Source: Halodesulfovibrio sp. (GTDB lineage: Bacteria > Desulfobacterota > Desulfovibrionia > Desulfovibrionales > Desulfovibrionaceae). Taken from it: DNA of 64,000 bases. Positions 8,907 to 16,994 of this stretch are shown here, piece after piece; positions within the stretch are counted from its first letter, which is position 1; the number at the start of each line of letters is the position of its first letter. The stretch is taken from contig NZ_JADMLB010000059.1 in assembly GCF_015482765.1 (NCBI RefSeq), positions 1-64,000 on the forward strand. The letters run 5' to 3'. Made by a program: the position numbers and the translations under genes. The notes under the pieces were generated by a model that had not been told where the DNA came from, made no database searches, and saw only the letters and a program-made list of their open reading frames with translations.

Positions 8907-9680
8907 ATGGATTTACAAAAGTTATTACCGGAAGTTCGAACTGCTGTAATTGAATCCGGTGCGTTGATTCGTGAAGCGTGGGATAAGCCGCGCAAGGTGC
9001 GGTATAAAGGACGTATTGATCTTGTTACAGAAACTGATGTTACTGTCGAACAGGATGTAAAAGCACGTCTCTCAAAAATTTTGCCTGAGGCTAGTTTTCT
9101 CGCAGAAGAAAGCGCTGCTGAGGCTCCGCTAAATGATCTGACTTGGGTTATTGATCCAATTGACGGCACAACAAACTTTACTCATCAGGTGCCTTTTGTT
9201 TGCACATCTGTCGGGCTTTGGCACAAGGGCAGAGTTGTCCTTGGTGTAATCAATGCTCCTATAATGAATGAATGCTTTTATGCAGCATCAGGGGCAGGTG
9301 CATGGTGTAATGAAAAGCAGATTTTTGTTACTCGAAACAATAAGCTTGAGAATTCACTTGTTGCTACAGGTTTTCCTTATACCATTGCAGAAGATGCTGA
9401 TGAAATTACAGACCGCTTACGTCGTGTCTTAAAGGCATCTCAAGGGGTACGCCGTTTAGGCGCGGCTGCTTTGGATCTTGCATATCTTGCAGCAGGCCGA
9501 TTTGATGTTTTTTATGAGAAAGGTCTAAAGCCTTGGGATGTTGCTGCTGGATGGTTGCTTGTTAACGAAGCAGGCGGTTGGGTTACTGAGTACGATGCTG
9601 CAAGCGATTTCTCATTATATTCACCGAATATTTTGGCGAGTAACACGCTCTTGCATGCGGAAATGACGAAACTTATGTAA
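8907..9680 (+). CDS. Inositol monophosphatase family protein (SuhB-like)
   Basis: This is a Mg2+-dependent sugar-phosphate phosphatase of the inositol monophosphatase superfamily. The 257-residue protein has the metal-binding motifs EES, DPIDGTTNF and the C-terminal WDVAAGWLLVNEAGG. The ATG at 8907 is preferred because GGAAG lies about six bases upstream; a TTG at 8895 is in frame but weaker. Besides inositol phosphates, such enzymes may act on other sugar phosphates or on NADP or fructose 1,6-bisphosphate, and SuhB also contributes to rRNA transcription complexes in E. coli. Substrate cannot be decided here. Confidence 0.9.
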   Translation: MDLQKLLPEVRTAVIESGALIREAWDKPRKVRYKGRIDLVTETDVTVEQDVKARLSKILPEASFLAEESAAEAPLNDLTWVIDPIDGTTNFTHQVPFVCTSVGLWHKGRVVLGVINAPIMNECFYAASGAGAWCNEKQIFVTRNNKLENSLVATGFPYTIAEDADEITDRLRRVLKASQGVRRLGAAALDLAYLAAGRFDVFYEKGLKPWDVAAGWLLVNEAGGWVTEYDAASDFSLYSPNILASNTLLHAEMTKLM

Positions 9681-9698
9681 GCAGCAGGGCGTAACGGG

Positions 9699-10247
9699 CT
9701 AAGGAAAAATATTTTTTGCTTTAATTGCCCATACTAGTACAGGTGTCAGCATGTCTGGGAAGTGCTCGTAAAGTGCTTGCAGCTCTTCTGCGTCCACATA
9801 CAATCCATCCTGTACTTCATCAGGATTCGGCTTAAGAGCCTTGGTTTCGATTGTGGCTGTGTAAATAGAGCACCACAGGGTTGCATCATCAATGTTGACC
9901 TGTTGTGATCTCTGGTAGTGGAGCGTGGTTGATGCAAGGTTTAATTCTTTTAGGAGAACCCGCTCTGCTGCAGCTTCCAATGCTTCATCTGCCCCGACGT
10001 GTGTCGCTGCAGAAATGTCCCACATACCTGGAGCCAGTATCTTATTGTCTGCACGTCGTTGCAGAAAAAATTTCCCTTGTTTATTATAGATAAGAACAAA
10101 AACCGACTTCATGGAAAGTCCTTGCTGGTGTGCCGTTGCTGACGGCATTACTAGGAGTGGTTTTCCATTGCTGTCAACGACTTCAATATGGCTTCCTCTG
10201 GAAGTTGCATTTGCTGCTGAGGTATCGGGATACGTAATGTCTGACAT
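9699..10247 (-). CDS. Nudix hydrolase family protein (YfcD/IPP isomerase-like fold)
   Basis: The 182-residue protein has an N-terminal strand set (VVDSNGKPLLVMPSATAH) and FFLQRRA typical of the YfcD/IPP-isomerase branch of Nudix proteins. The Nudix helix is degenerate against the classic box. The initial Gly is Thr, and the REUxEExGU part reads RVLLKELNL, which keeps only one of the expected glutamates, as in type 1 IPP isomerases. The isomerase catalytic Cys (CGHP-like site) is Ala-Thr-His, so isomerase activity is unlikely. The ATG at 10247 overlaps the start region of the divergent rimI gene and has no clear ribosome site. An ATT at the conserved IEVVD has AGAGGA six bases before it and is a speculative alternative start. 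Confidence 0.8.
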   Translation of the reverse strand: MSDITYPDTSAANATSRGSHIEVVDSNGKPLLVMPSATAHQQGLSMKSVFVLIYNKQGKFFLQRRADNKILAPGMWDISAATHVGADEALEAAAERVLLKELNLASTTLHYQRSQQVNIDDATLWCSIYTATIETKALKPNPDEVQDGLYVDAEELQALYEHFPDMLTPVLVWAIKAKNIFP

Positions 10248-10740
10248 GTTTGCTAAAATAGGCCCGCTTGAGGCTGATGGGTATGTTTTTTTTCGATTAG
10301 AGAAGAAGGACAGCGCCGAAGTTGCAGCTCTTGAGAAAAAATGTTTTTCAACGCCCTGGACAGAAAAAGAGTTCAGTCTGTCGTTTGAGCAAAAGATTTT
10401 TGAAGTTTTCGGTTTAAAAAAAGATGGGGCACTTGTGGCGTATATTGCTATGTATCACACCCCAGATGAGTTGGAAATATTAAACATTGCTACGGACCCT
10501 AATTTCAGAAGAAATGGTGCAGGAAAACGGTTACTTGCTCTAATGCTTTGCATTGGGCAAAAATTAGGTATACAACAGGCATTTCTAGAAGTGCGCAGAA
10601 CCAATATTCCTGCCATCAATCTTTATGAACAGATGTGCTTCTCTCAAATTGGGGTGCGAAAAAAATATTACAAAGACACCGGTGAAGACGCGTTAATTTA
10701 TCAATGTAATTTAGCAGAATTTACTGAGTGTCCGTGTTAA
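10237..10740 (+). CDS. rimI: Ribosomal protein S18-alanine N-acetyltransferase RimI
   Basis: RimI is a GNAT enzyme that acetylates the N-terminus of S18 and sometimes other proteins. The 167-residue product has the CFSTPWTEKEF entry, the acetyl-CoA site NIATDPNFRRNGAGKRLL, the LEVRRTNIPAINLYEQMCF block, and the hallmark RKKYYKDTGEDALIY near the C-terminus. The ATG at 10237 has GGGA six bases upstream; the ATG at 10246 is possible. The longer open frame from 10111 runs over the divergent Nudix gene and is not needed. The gene precedes tpiA by 17 bases and probably shares its transcript. Confidence 0.9.
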   Translation: MSDMFAKIGPLEADGYVFFRLEKKDSAEVAALEKKCFSTPWTEKEFSLSFEQKIFEVFGLKKDGALVAYIAMYHTPDELEILNIATDPNFRRNGAGKRLLALMLCIGQKLGIQQAFLEVRRTNIPAINLYEQMCFSQIGVRKKYYKDTGEDALIYQCNLAEFTECPC

Positions 10741-10757
10741 GTAAGGAGTAATGACCC

Positions 10758-11507
10758 ATGAAAAAGCTTATGGCTGCAAACTGGAAAATGTTTAAGACTG
10801 CTCAGGAAGCCAAAGATACCGCAGCTGGGCTTGTGGAGCTTGTAGGCGACCTTTCTGACGATAGAGAAGTCGTAGTATTCCCTCCATTCACTGCACTGCA
10901 TGCAGCAGGTGAAGTTTTCTCAAAGTATGAAGGCTACTCTTATGGTGGACAGAATGTTTGTGCAGCACTGGAAGGTGCTTTTACCGGTGAAATTTCTCCG
11001 GTAATGCTTAAAGATGCCGGTTGTACATGGGTTCTTACCGGACACTCTGAGCGTCGTTCACTTTTTGGTGAAACAAGCGAGCAGGTTGGCGAAAAAACAA
11101 CTTTTGCACTGAACAATGGCTTAAATGTTTGTTTGTGTATTGGTGAAACTCTTGAAGAACGTGAGGCTGGCAAGCTCGAAGCTGTAATTGCAGAACAGCT
11201 TGAAAAAGGTCTCGCTACAATTCCTGATGTTGATGCAGCACGTCTTGCTGTTGCATACGAACCAGTTTGGGCTATCGGTACTGGTAAAGTTGCTGGACCA
11301 GAAGAAATTGTAGAGGCACATGCAATTGTTCGTGCTAAACTTCTTGATATTTTGAAAGGAAAAGCCGATACTACCCGCGTTCTTTATGGCGGAAGTGTAA
11401 AGCCTGAAAATGCTACTCAGATCATTTCACTTGACAATGTTGATGGTGTCTTGGTAGGAGGCGCTTCCTTAAAGGCTGAAAGCTTCAGCAAAATTGTTAC
11501 TGCTTAG
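10758..11507 (+). CDS. tpiA: Triosephosphate isomerase
   Basis: TpiA interconverts dihydroxyacetone phosphate and glyceraldehyde 3-phosphate in glycolysis and gluconeogenesis. The 249-residue protein has all the active-site parts: AANWKM with the catalytic Lys, GHSERR with the catalytic His, AYEPVWAIGTGK with the catalytic Glu and the mobile loop, and YGGSVKPEN for phosphate binding. AAGGAG precedes the ATG. It is followed by secG in the order tpiA-secG common in many bacteria. Confidence 0.98.
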   Translation: MKKLMAANWKMFKTAQEAKDTAAGLVELVGDLSDDREVVVFPPFTALHAAGEVFSKYEGYSYGGQNVCAALEGAFTGEISPVMLKDAGCTWVLTGHSERRSLFGETSEQVGEKTTFALNNGLNVCLCIGETLEEREAGKLEAVIAEQLEKGLATIPDVDAARLAVAYEPVWAIGTGKVAGPEEIVEAHAIVRAKLLDILKGKADTTRVLYGGSVKPENATQIISLDNVDGVLVGGASLKAESFSKIVTA

Positions 11508-11547
11508 CAACCGTTTCGGATTGATATAGCTCTTAGGAGGACGTTTC

Positions 11548-11850
11548 GTGGAAACCTTGATTCTGACCCTGCACGTTGTGGTCTGTCTTGCACTCATTTT
11601 GCTTGTTCTTTTACAGGCTGGTAAAGAGGGCATGGGTGTTATCTTTGGCGGCGGCAACCAGTCCGCTTTTGGCGGCGCTGGTGCAGGCGGTCTTCTTGTG
11701 AAAGTTACTGCAACCCTTGCAGCTATTTTCTTTATTACTTCTTTGAGCTACAACTACATTGCTAGCGATCGTACTTCTGATGAATCAACCATCATGAATA
11801 TTCAGATCGAGCAGAAAGCTCAGCCTAGTCCTGACCAGACTAAAAAATAA
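11548..11850 (+). CDS. secG: Protein translocase subunit SecG
   Basis: SecG is the small accessory subunit of the SecYEG channel. The 100-residue protein has two membrane segments (about residues 2-22 and 51-70) separated by the glycine-rich LLQAGKEGMGVIFGGG...FGG loop that defines the family. Translation starts at GTG 11548 with TTAGGAGG upstream. It lies between tpiA and tRNA-Leu, as in many bacteria where a leucine tRNA follows secG. Confidence 0.96.
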   Translation: METLILTLHVVVCLALILLVLLQAGKEGMGVIFGGGNQSAFGGAGAGGLLVKVTATLAAIFFITSLSYNYIASDRTSDESTIMNIQIEQKAQPSPDQTKK

Positions 11851-11899
11851 GTCACTATACGCGTAGCGTATCCTCAGCAATGCTTGTCATTGCATTTAA

Positions 11900-11985
11900 G
11901 CCCAGGTGGTGGAATTGGTAGACACGCTATCTTGAGGGGGTAGTGGGCCACGCCCGTGGGAGTTCGAGTCTCCCCCTGGGCACCA
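11900..11985 (+). tRNA. tRNA-Leu (anticodon GAG)
   Basis: A complete class II tRNA with acceptor arms GCCCAGG / CCTGGGC, discriminator A and encoded CCA. The anticodon stem CTATC / GGTAG encloses a seven-base loop with GAG at 11934-11936. It has a long variable arm as expected for leucine and a T-loop GTTCGAGTC. It reads CUC and CUU. Its position behind secG suggests co-transcription. Confidence 0.97.
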
Positions 11986-11994
11986 TGAAAAATT

Positions 11995-12033
11995 AAGGGA
12001 TCACAGAAATATCTTCTGTGATCCCTTTTTTTG
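11995..12033 (+). terminator. Intrinsic terminator after tRNA-Leu
   Basis: A long hairpin with arms AAGGGATCACAGA / TCTGTGATCCCTT is followed by a T-run; it ends the rimI-tpiA-secG-tRNA unit. Confidence 0.92.
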
Positions 12034-12043
12034 TTTTGGGCGT

Positions 12044-12069
12044 AAAAAAAAGCCCGCTTATGCGGGCTC
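12044..12069 (-). terminator. Intrinsic terminator of the phenylacetate-CoA ligase gene
   Basis: The hairpin AGCCCGC / GCGGGCT with a TTAT loop is followed on the minus strand by a run of eight Ts. Confidence 0.9.
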
Positions 12070-12084
12070 TTAACTATTGTATTG

Positions 12085-13389
12085 CTATTCTTCGTTTCGT
12101 AAGTCAAAGACTCGCTTTGCTTTACCTTGAGAACGCTCAATGGAGCGAGGTTCAACAAGACGAACTTTTGTAGAGACACCAAGGAATTCTTTGATTGTTT
12201 TCTGTATGCGCATTTCAATTTTTTGAAGATTTTTGATGGCATCAGAGAACAAGTTTTCATCAATCTCAACTTGTACTTCAACTGTGTCGAGATTTCCTTC
12301 GCGTTTGACAATAATCTGGTAATGAGGTGATGCGCCTTCAGTTTCCAGAATGATAGATTCGATTTGAGATGGGAACACGTTTACACCACGGATAATGAGC
12401 ATGTCGTCGCTACGTCCGGTAATGCGGTTCATGCGCACATGAGTTCTTCCACATTTGCATGGTGTGTAGTTTAAAGAGGTTATGTCACGTGTTCTGTAAC
12501 GAATCAGTGGAATACCTTCTTTAGTAAGGGTTGTAATAACAAGCTCGCCTGTTTCACCTTCAGGAAGTTGTTCGCCTGTTACTGGATCGATAATTTCTGG
12601 AAGGAAGTGGTCTTCAAAGATGTGCATACCGTCTTTGGCGACAGCGCATTCTATTGATACGCCTGGTCCCATAATTTCAGACAGACCGTAAATATTAACA
12701 GCATCAATGCCCATTTTGTCCTGAAGATCGTTTCGCATTTCATCTGTCCACGGTTCAGCGCCGAAGATGCCGACACGTAATGGAAGGTCTCTCATGTCAA
12801 CGCCTGCCTGTTGGGCGGCTTCGTGAAGAACAAGTCCATAGGAAGGTGTGCTACAGATTACTGTTGCTCCAAAGTCTTCCATGAGAGAAACTTGACGTTT
12901 TGTACCGCCTCCAGAAATAGGAATTACAGTTGCCCCGAGACGCTCTGCGCCATAGTGGACACCAAGACCGCCAGTAAAGAGGCCGTAGCCGTATGCATTA
13001 TGAATAAAGTCACTACGGTTGGCTCCGGCAGCCATAAATGAGCGAGCCATAAGTTCAGCCCAGTTGTTTACATCACGCTGTGTGTATCCAACAACAGTGG
13101 CCTTACCTGTTGTACCGCTTGAAGCATGGAGGCGGACAATGTTTTCCTTTGGAACAGCAAAAAGTCCAAACGGGTAGTTGTCACGTAGATCCTGCTTTTC
13201 AGTAAACGGAAGTTTAGACAAGTCGCTGAGGCTTTTAATATCGGCAGGAGTAACTCCTGCCTTAATAAACTGTTCGCGATAGTGAGGAACATTGGCGTAC
13301 ACGCGTTCACAGAGGTTCTGTAAACGACGTAACTGAATTGCTTCTAACTCTTCGCGAGGCAGTGTTTCTTGCTCAACATTAAAAATCAT
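12085..13389 (-). CDS. paaK: Phenylacetate-CoA ligase family protein (PaaK-like)
   Basis: This is an adenylate-forming enzyme of the PaaK family, which activates phenylacetate or related aryl acids to CoA thioesters with ATP. The 434-residue protein has the AMP-binding loop [16 protein letters not shown], the acyl pocket and [12 protein letters not shown] motif, TRDITSL, and the C-terminal [23 protein letters not shown] hinge. ATG 13389 is chosen because AGGAGT lies five bases upstream; an ATG at 13407 would add six residues. In anaerobes, PaaK homologues often work with indolepyruvate ferredoxin oxidoreductase in aromatic amino-acid breakdown, but no such genes are adjacent here. It is transcribed alone. 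Confidence 0.92.
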   Translation of the reverse strand: MIFNVEQETLPREELEAIQLRRLQNLCERVYANVPHYREQFIKAGVTPADIKSLSDLSKLPFTEKQDLRDNYPFGLFAVPKENIVRLHASSGTTGKATVVGYTQRDVNNWAELMARSFMAAGANRSDFIHNAYGYGLFTGGLGVHYGAERLGATVIPISGGGTKRQVSLMEDFGATVICSTPSYGLVLHEAAQQAGVDMRDLPLRVGIFGAEPWTDEMRNDLQDKMGIDAVNIYGLSEIMGPGVSIECAVAKDGMHIFEDHFLPEIIDPVTGEQLPEGETGELVITTLTKEGIPLIRYRTRDITSLNYTPCKCGRTHVRMNRITGRSDDMLIIRGVNVFPSQIESIILETEGASPHYQIIVKREGNLDTVEVQVEIDENLFSDAIKNLQKIEMRIQKTIKEFLGVSTKVRLVEPRSIERSQGKAKRVFDLRNEE

Positions 13390-13813
13390 ACATGACTCCT
13401 GATACAATAAGAATAAAATAACTACACGTTTCAGGGGGGATGGAAAGAGGTCACAATCGACAAGTTTTCAGCCCTGAAAGTTCTTTGGACCAGCCAGTCT
13501 GCTGGCTATAGCTATGTGCAAACATAGGAAATGCACCATAAGCGGGAGGCGGGTCAAGTGTGTTTTTCAAAATTGTCATTTTTAATGCAAATTCTTGCCT
13601 TCTTGTTAATTGCTTATAGACCGTAAATAACGTAGGAAGGTGCAGGATTTTTAGACTGGTAAAGTCGGAGACATGTTTCTGCTGATCTTGCCGGAAGAGA
13701 ATGTTCATTTTTTCGTGGTCACTGATACTGCGAAAGAATTAAATTATAAGCATTGCATCAGCTGTGCAGACTGCCTAAAGTTAGTCTGCAATCAGTCAAC
13801 GCAGCCTTAACGA
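13390..13813. other. Intergenic region between paaK and rsfS (divergent promoters, leader hairpin)
   Basis: No convincing gene is present; a small minus-strand open frame at 13451-13708 has no ribosome site or recognisable content. Inverted repeats are visible. The clearest, 13765-13790, has arms TGCAGACT / AGTCTGCA around a ten-base loop in the rsfS leader and lacks a T-run. A TTTCAG-CC-CTGAAA repeat lies near 13467. Confidence 0.5.
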
Positions 13814-14209
13814 GTGGATGAAAAAATGATTGGAAAAATTGAAAAAAAATACAGCACTGTTTCTTCACAGGAAAAAGTAGCTAAAATTATTGAATGGCTT
13901 GAAGATAAAAAAGCTACAGACGTAGTTGTGCTTGATCTTGAAGGCGTTAACTCCTTTACTGACGCAGTAGTTATTGCAACTGCAAAATCTGTTCGTCAGG
14001 CTAAAGCATTAGCTGATGAAGTTTCTATGCGCGCAAAAGGTGAAAACTACGAGCACATGCGTGTAGAAGGTAAAGATAATGCTCAGTGGGTGTTGGTTGA
14101 TTTGAACGACGTAGTTGTGAACATCTTCCTTGAAGATGTGCGTGAATCTTTCAACCTTGAAAGTCTCTGGGCTGACGCAAAAGTTCTGTACAAATCTGAA
14201 GCTGAATAG
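13814..14209 (+). CDS. rsfS: Ribosome silencing factor RsfS
   Basis: RsfS (YbeB/DUF143) binds ribosomal protein L14 and blocks subunit joining when nutrients are low. The 131-residue protein has the family pattern KKATDVVVLDLEG, TDAVVIATAKSVRQAKALADEV, EGKDNAQWVLVDLNDVVVNIF and the closing NLESLW. The given GTG start has a poor ribosome site, and ATG 13826 (four codons on) is about as likely. It precedes gpmI by 12 bases, so the two probably share a transcript. Confidence 0.94.
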   Translation: MDEKMIGKIEKKYSTVSSQEKVAKIIEWLEDKKATDVVVLDLEGVNSFTDAVVIATAKSVRQAKALADEVSMRAKGENYEHMRVEGKDNAQWVLVDLNDVVVNIFLEDVRESFNLESLWADAKVLYKSEAE

Positions 14210-14221
14210 GAAATAGACATC

Positions 14222-15754
14222 ATGACACCAACCCTTTTGCTGATTCTTGATGGCTGGGGCATTGCTCCTGCTAGTGATGGAAACGCAATATCTATTGCAG
14301 ATACTCCTAATCTCGATCGTTTACTTGCTGACAACCCAATGTCTCGCCTTGCTTGCTCAGGGCGTGCTGTGGGGCTCCCTGAAGGTTTTATGGGGAACTC
14401 TGAAGTTGGACACATGAACATCGGTGCTGGGCGTGTTGTGTATCAAGATATGACCCTTATTGATGTCGCGTTGGAAGAAAACAAGTTTCAAAAGAATCTT
14501 GTTCTTAACAATGTGATGACATCTGCAAAGGCAAAAGGTGGAACTGTCCATTTGATGGGGCTGCTTTCCGACGGTGGTGTTCATAGCCATATCAGACATC
14601 TTTTTGCATTGCTCGAGCTTGCAAAAGAGCTTGATGTTGATGTGTGTGTTCATGTTTTCCTTGACGGACGTGATACCTCTCCGACAAGCGGACTTGATTT
14701 TGTTACACAGCTTCAAGATGCAATTAATAAAATCGGCGCAGGCAGGATTGCCTCTATCTCCGGTCGTTATTATGCGATGGATCGCGATAAGCGCTGGGAT
14801 CGGAATCAGCTTGCCTGGGACTGTTTTGTTCATGCTAAGGGTAATGTTGCGTCAGATCCGCTTAAGGCCATTCAAGATTCCTACGATAACGGAATTACTG
14901 ATGAGTTCTTTGTTCCTACAGTGATTGTTCCTGAAGGTGCTAAGCCGAAAGCTATGAAAGATGGTGATTCTGTCTTTATGTTTAACTTCAGAGCTGATCG
15001 TATGCGTCAGATTGCACAGGCGATGTGTACAGACAGTTTTGCTGAATTTAACCGTGGAGAATTTCCTAGGTTATCCGCTTTGGCTTCAATGACATGTTAT
15101 GAAAAGTCTTTTGGCCTTCCAGTTGCGTTTGCAAAAGATGATTGTCCTGACCCTCTCGGCGAGGTTGTAGCAAAGCAGGGGGCTAATCAGTTGCGGATTG
15201 CAGAAACGGAAAAGTATGCTCATGTTACATATTTCTTTAACTGCGGACGTGAAGAGCCTTTTATCAATGAAGATAGAGAGCTTATTAGTTCCCCACGCGA
15301 TGTAGCGACATATGATTTGAAACCGGAAATGAGTGTTGAAGAAGTTACTGAAAAGCTTATTGCTGCTATTGCTTCTAAAAAATATCAATTCATTGTTTGT
15401 AACTTTGCGAACCTTGATATGGTTGGACATACCGGTATTATTGAAGCAGCTGTAAAAGCATGTGAAACTGTTGATGCATGTGTGGGTAGAGTTTTAGATG
15501 CCGTACGTTCTGCAGGTGGTCGAGCTCTTGTCACTGCTGACCATGGCAATGCAGAAGAGCTCCGTAATGCTGATGGTAAGACGCACACCGCGCATACAAC
15601 AAATCCTGTTCCGGTTGTACTGGTAGATGACACTTCTACCGTTACGCTTCGAGAAGAGGGAATTCTTGGTGATATCGCTCCGACAATCCTTGACCTTTGG
15701 AATGTTGAGCAGCCGGAAGCCATGAGTGGTAGCAGTCTTCTTGTTAAGGAGTAG
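14222..15754 (+). CDS. gpmI: 2,3-bisphosphoglycerate-independent phosphoglycerate mutase
   Basis: GpmI is a Mn2+-dependent alkaline-phosphatase superfamily enzyme interconverting 3- and 2-phosphoglycerate through a phosphoserine. The 510-residue protein has LLILDGWG with a metal-binding Asp, GNSEVGHMNIGAGR with the catalytic Ser, FLDGRDTSP, SISGRYYAMDRD, ADHGNAEE and HTAHTTNPVPVVL for the remaining metal ligands. Length is normal. It lies between rsfS and a small Zn-ribbon gene, forming a likely three-gene unit. Confidence 0.97.
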   Translation: MTPTLLLILDGWGIAPASDGNAISIADTPNLDRLLADNPMSRLACSGRAVGLPEGFMGNSEVGHMNIGAGRVVYQDMTLIDVALEENKFQKNLVLNNVMTSAKAKGGTVHLMGLLSDGGVHSHIRHLFALLELAKELDVDVCVHVFLDGRDTSPTSGLDFVTQLQDAINKIGAGRIASISGRYYAMDRDKRWDRNQLAWDCFVHAKGNVASDPLKAIQDSYDNGITDEFFVPTVIVPEGAKPKAMKDGDSVFMFNFRADRMRQIAQAMCTDSFAEFNRGEFPRLSALASMTCYEKSFGLPVAFAKDDCPDPLGEVVAKQGANQLRIAETEKYAHVTYFFNCGREEPFINEDRELISSPRDVATYDLKPEMSVEEVTEKLIAAIASKKYQFIVCNFANLDMVGHTGIIEAAVKACETVDACVGRVLDAVRSAGGRALVTADHGNAEELRNADGKTHTAHTTNPVPVVLVDDTSTVTLREEGILGDIAPTILDLWNVEQPEAMSGSSLLVKE

Positions 15755-15756
15755 GA

Positions 15757-15999
15757 ATGAGTAACTCCAATAAGCCCATTTCTCCTGTTAAGCCTGTCGG
15801 GATGGAAGTTATCTTTTTTTACCCATGCCCTCATTGTGGCCGTAAGGTTCCAATAATTGGGGCAGTTCAGCCTTCCATGGAACGTTGTGATGCATGTCAG
15901 AACTTATTTCCGATTGTTCCGGTTGATAGGCGGACATTGCAGTATTTGAAAGTCTCGCTGGCAGACGGTGGGGCAGCTATCGATCCTGACTTTATGTAG
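15757..15999 (+). CDS. Small zinc-ribbon protein of unknown function
   Basis: The 80-residue protein has two Cys pairs, YPCPHCGRK and RCDACQNL, spaced about 20 residues apart as in a zinc ribbon. There is no other recognisable domain. It starts three bases after gpmI, with AAGGAG inside the gpmI end as its ribosome site, so it is the third gene of the rsfS-gpmI unit. Zinc binding is inferred from the Cys spacing; a role in translation or RNA binding would be guesswork. Confidence 0.72.
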   Translation: MSNSNKPISPVKPVGMEVIFFYPCPHCGRKVPIIGAVQPSMERCDACQNLFPIVPVDRRTLQYLKVSLADGGAAIDPDFM

Positions 16000-16014
16000 T
16001 TATCTTGTATGAAA

Positions 16015-16054
16015 CAAAAAACGGCACCTGAATTTTCAGGTGCCGTTTTTTTTG
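16015..16054. terminator. Bidirectional intrinsic terminator between the Zn-ribbon gene and the convergent hypothetical
   Basis: The hairpin ACGGCACCTGAA / TTCAGGTGCCGT is flanked by an A-run and a T-run. Confidence 0.92.
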
Positions 16055-16063
16055 AGCTCATAG

Positions 16064-16489
16064 TTATTTTTGAGCGCTGTTGTATGCATCAGTAATTCTA
16101 TCTTTGATGTATGCTCGCATCTCGGCGTCATCTTCATCAAGATTAAAGCAGCATGCGTCTTCACCCATCAAACCACCTGGAACCCAATCACCAAGCTCTT
16201 CAGCATCATTGATCATGTCCGCGTAGAAACAAACTGAAAGCCAGCGATCTGCTGGGTCGTCATCAACAACGTCAACAAGCACAAAAAGATCACGTTCAGT
16301 CTGCTTGTTGTGTTTAGCACGCAGAGAGAAGCTGACGCCCGGTCTACCTTTAAAAGAGAGAGACAACCCATCGAAAGACAGAAGCAGGTCTTTGTAGCTT
16401 TCGAAAGCGGCTTTGGTTTTAGCGTCAGATTCAGTCCAGTCTTCAAGAAGAGCATCCAGCTCTTCACGATGAGAATTATCGGTAAACAT
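16064..16489 (-). CDS. Conserved acidic protein of unknown function, 141 residues
   Basis: I do not recognise the family. The product is acidic, with no signal peptide or membrane segment. It opens with a helical stretch (EELDALLEDWTESDAKTKAAF) followed by strand-like segments around LSFKGRPGVSFSLRA and RDLFVLVDVVDDDP, a Cys pair in EDACCFNLDED, and a closing helix. The start has AGGAGAG upstream (reading the minus strand), so expression is likely. It is a single-gene unit. Confidence 0.68.
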   Translation of the reverse strand: MFTDNSHREELDALLEDWTESDAKTKAAFESYKDLLLSFDGLSLSFKGRPGVSFSLRAKHNKQTERDLFVLVDVVDDDPADRWLSVCFYADMINDAEELGDWVPGGLMGEDACCFNLDEDDAEMRAYIKDRITDAYNSAQK

Positions 16490-16994
16490 ACATCTCTCCT
16501 GAATAGAGTGTCGTGAAATTAAATACTAAAGGCACTGAAATTTCTCATGAGAGAGAGCTGGTGTCAATACTGATCAAGTTTTCAACCTGATGGAAAATTA
16601 TGTATCATGTACGCATCTTAGGTATAATCCGATAATGATAAAATGCACAATTTGGTTAAACAGTGTGGTGACTATAACAACTTTCTTATTATAGCCGGAA
16701 ATATTGATATATGTTTAAAAACAGAAAGTTAATGCACGATTTTTCAAAAATGAGAAAAAAGAATGAACAATTCTGTAAGAAATATGTAGACATTTTTGTA
16801 ATCTGAACGTACTTCGAACTTAACGAATGGGAAGTGAACGCCCGATGTAGTCTGCTTTTTTACAAATTTGAGAGTAAGCATCCCGACGATTGGGTTCATA
16901 ATATCGTCTGCTGCTTCAAAGATCGTCAAATTGTACTGTTAAGACTGCTGAAAGGTGCATCACTGTTAGTGTCTAAATTAGTCGAGGTGTTGCT
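16490..16994. other. Long AT-rich intergenic region before the NSS symporter gene
   Basis: About 500 bases with no convincing gene, RNA or known riboswitch on either strand. It must contain divergent promoters for the 141-residue hypothetical and for the symporter. Its length suggests regulatory sites or an unrecognised leader. Confidence 0.45.

Noticed and set aside
10111-10236. N-terminal extension of RimI
   Set aside because: It is antisense to the conserved part of the Nudix gene and has no RimI homology; the core begins near 10237.
13451-13708. Possible 85-residue minus-strand gene upstream of paaK
   Set aside because: No ribosome site, biased composition and no recognisable content; it lies where promoters are expected.
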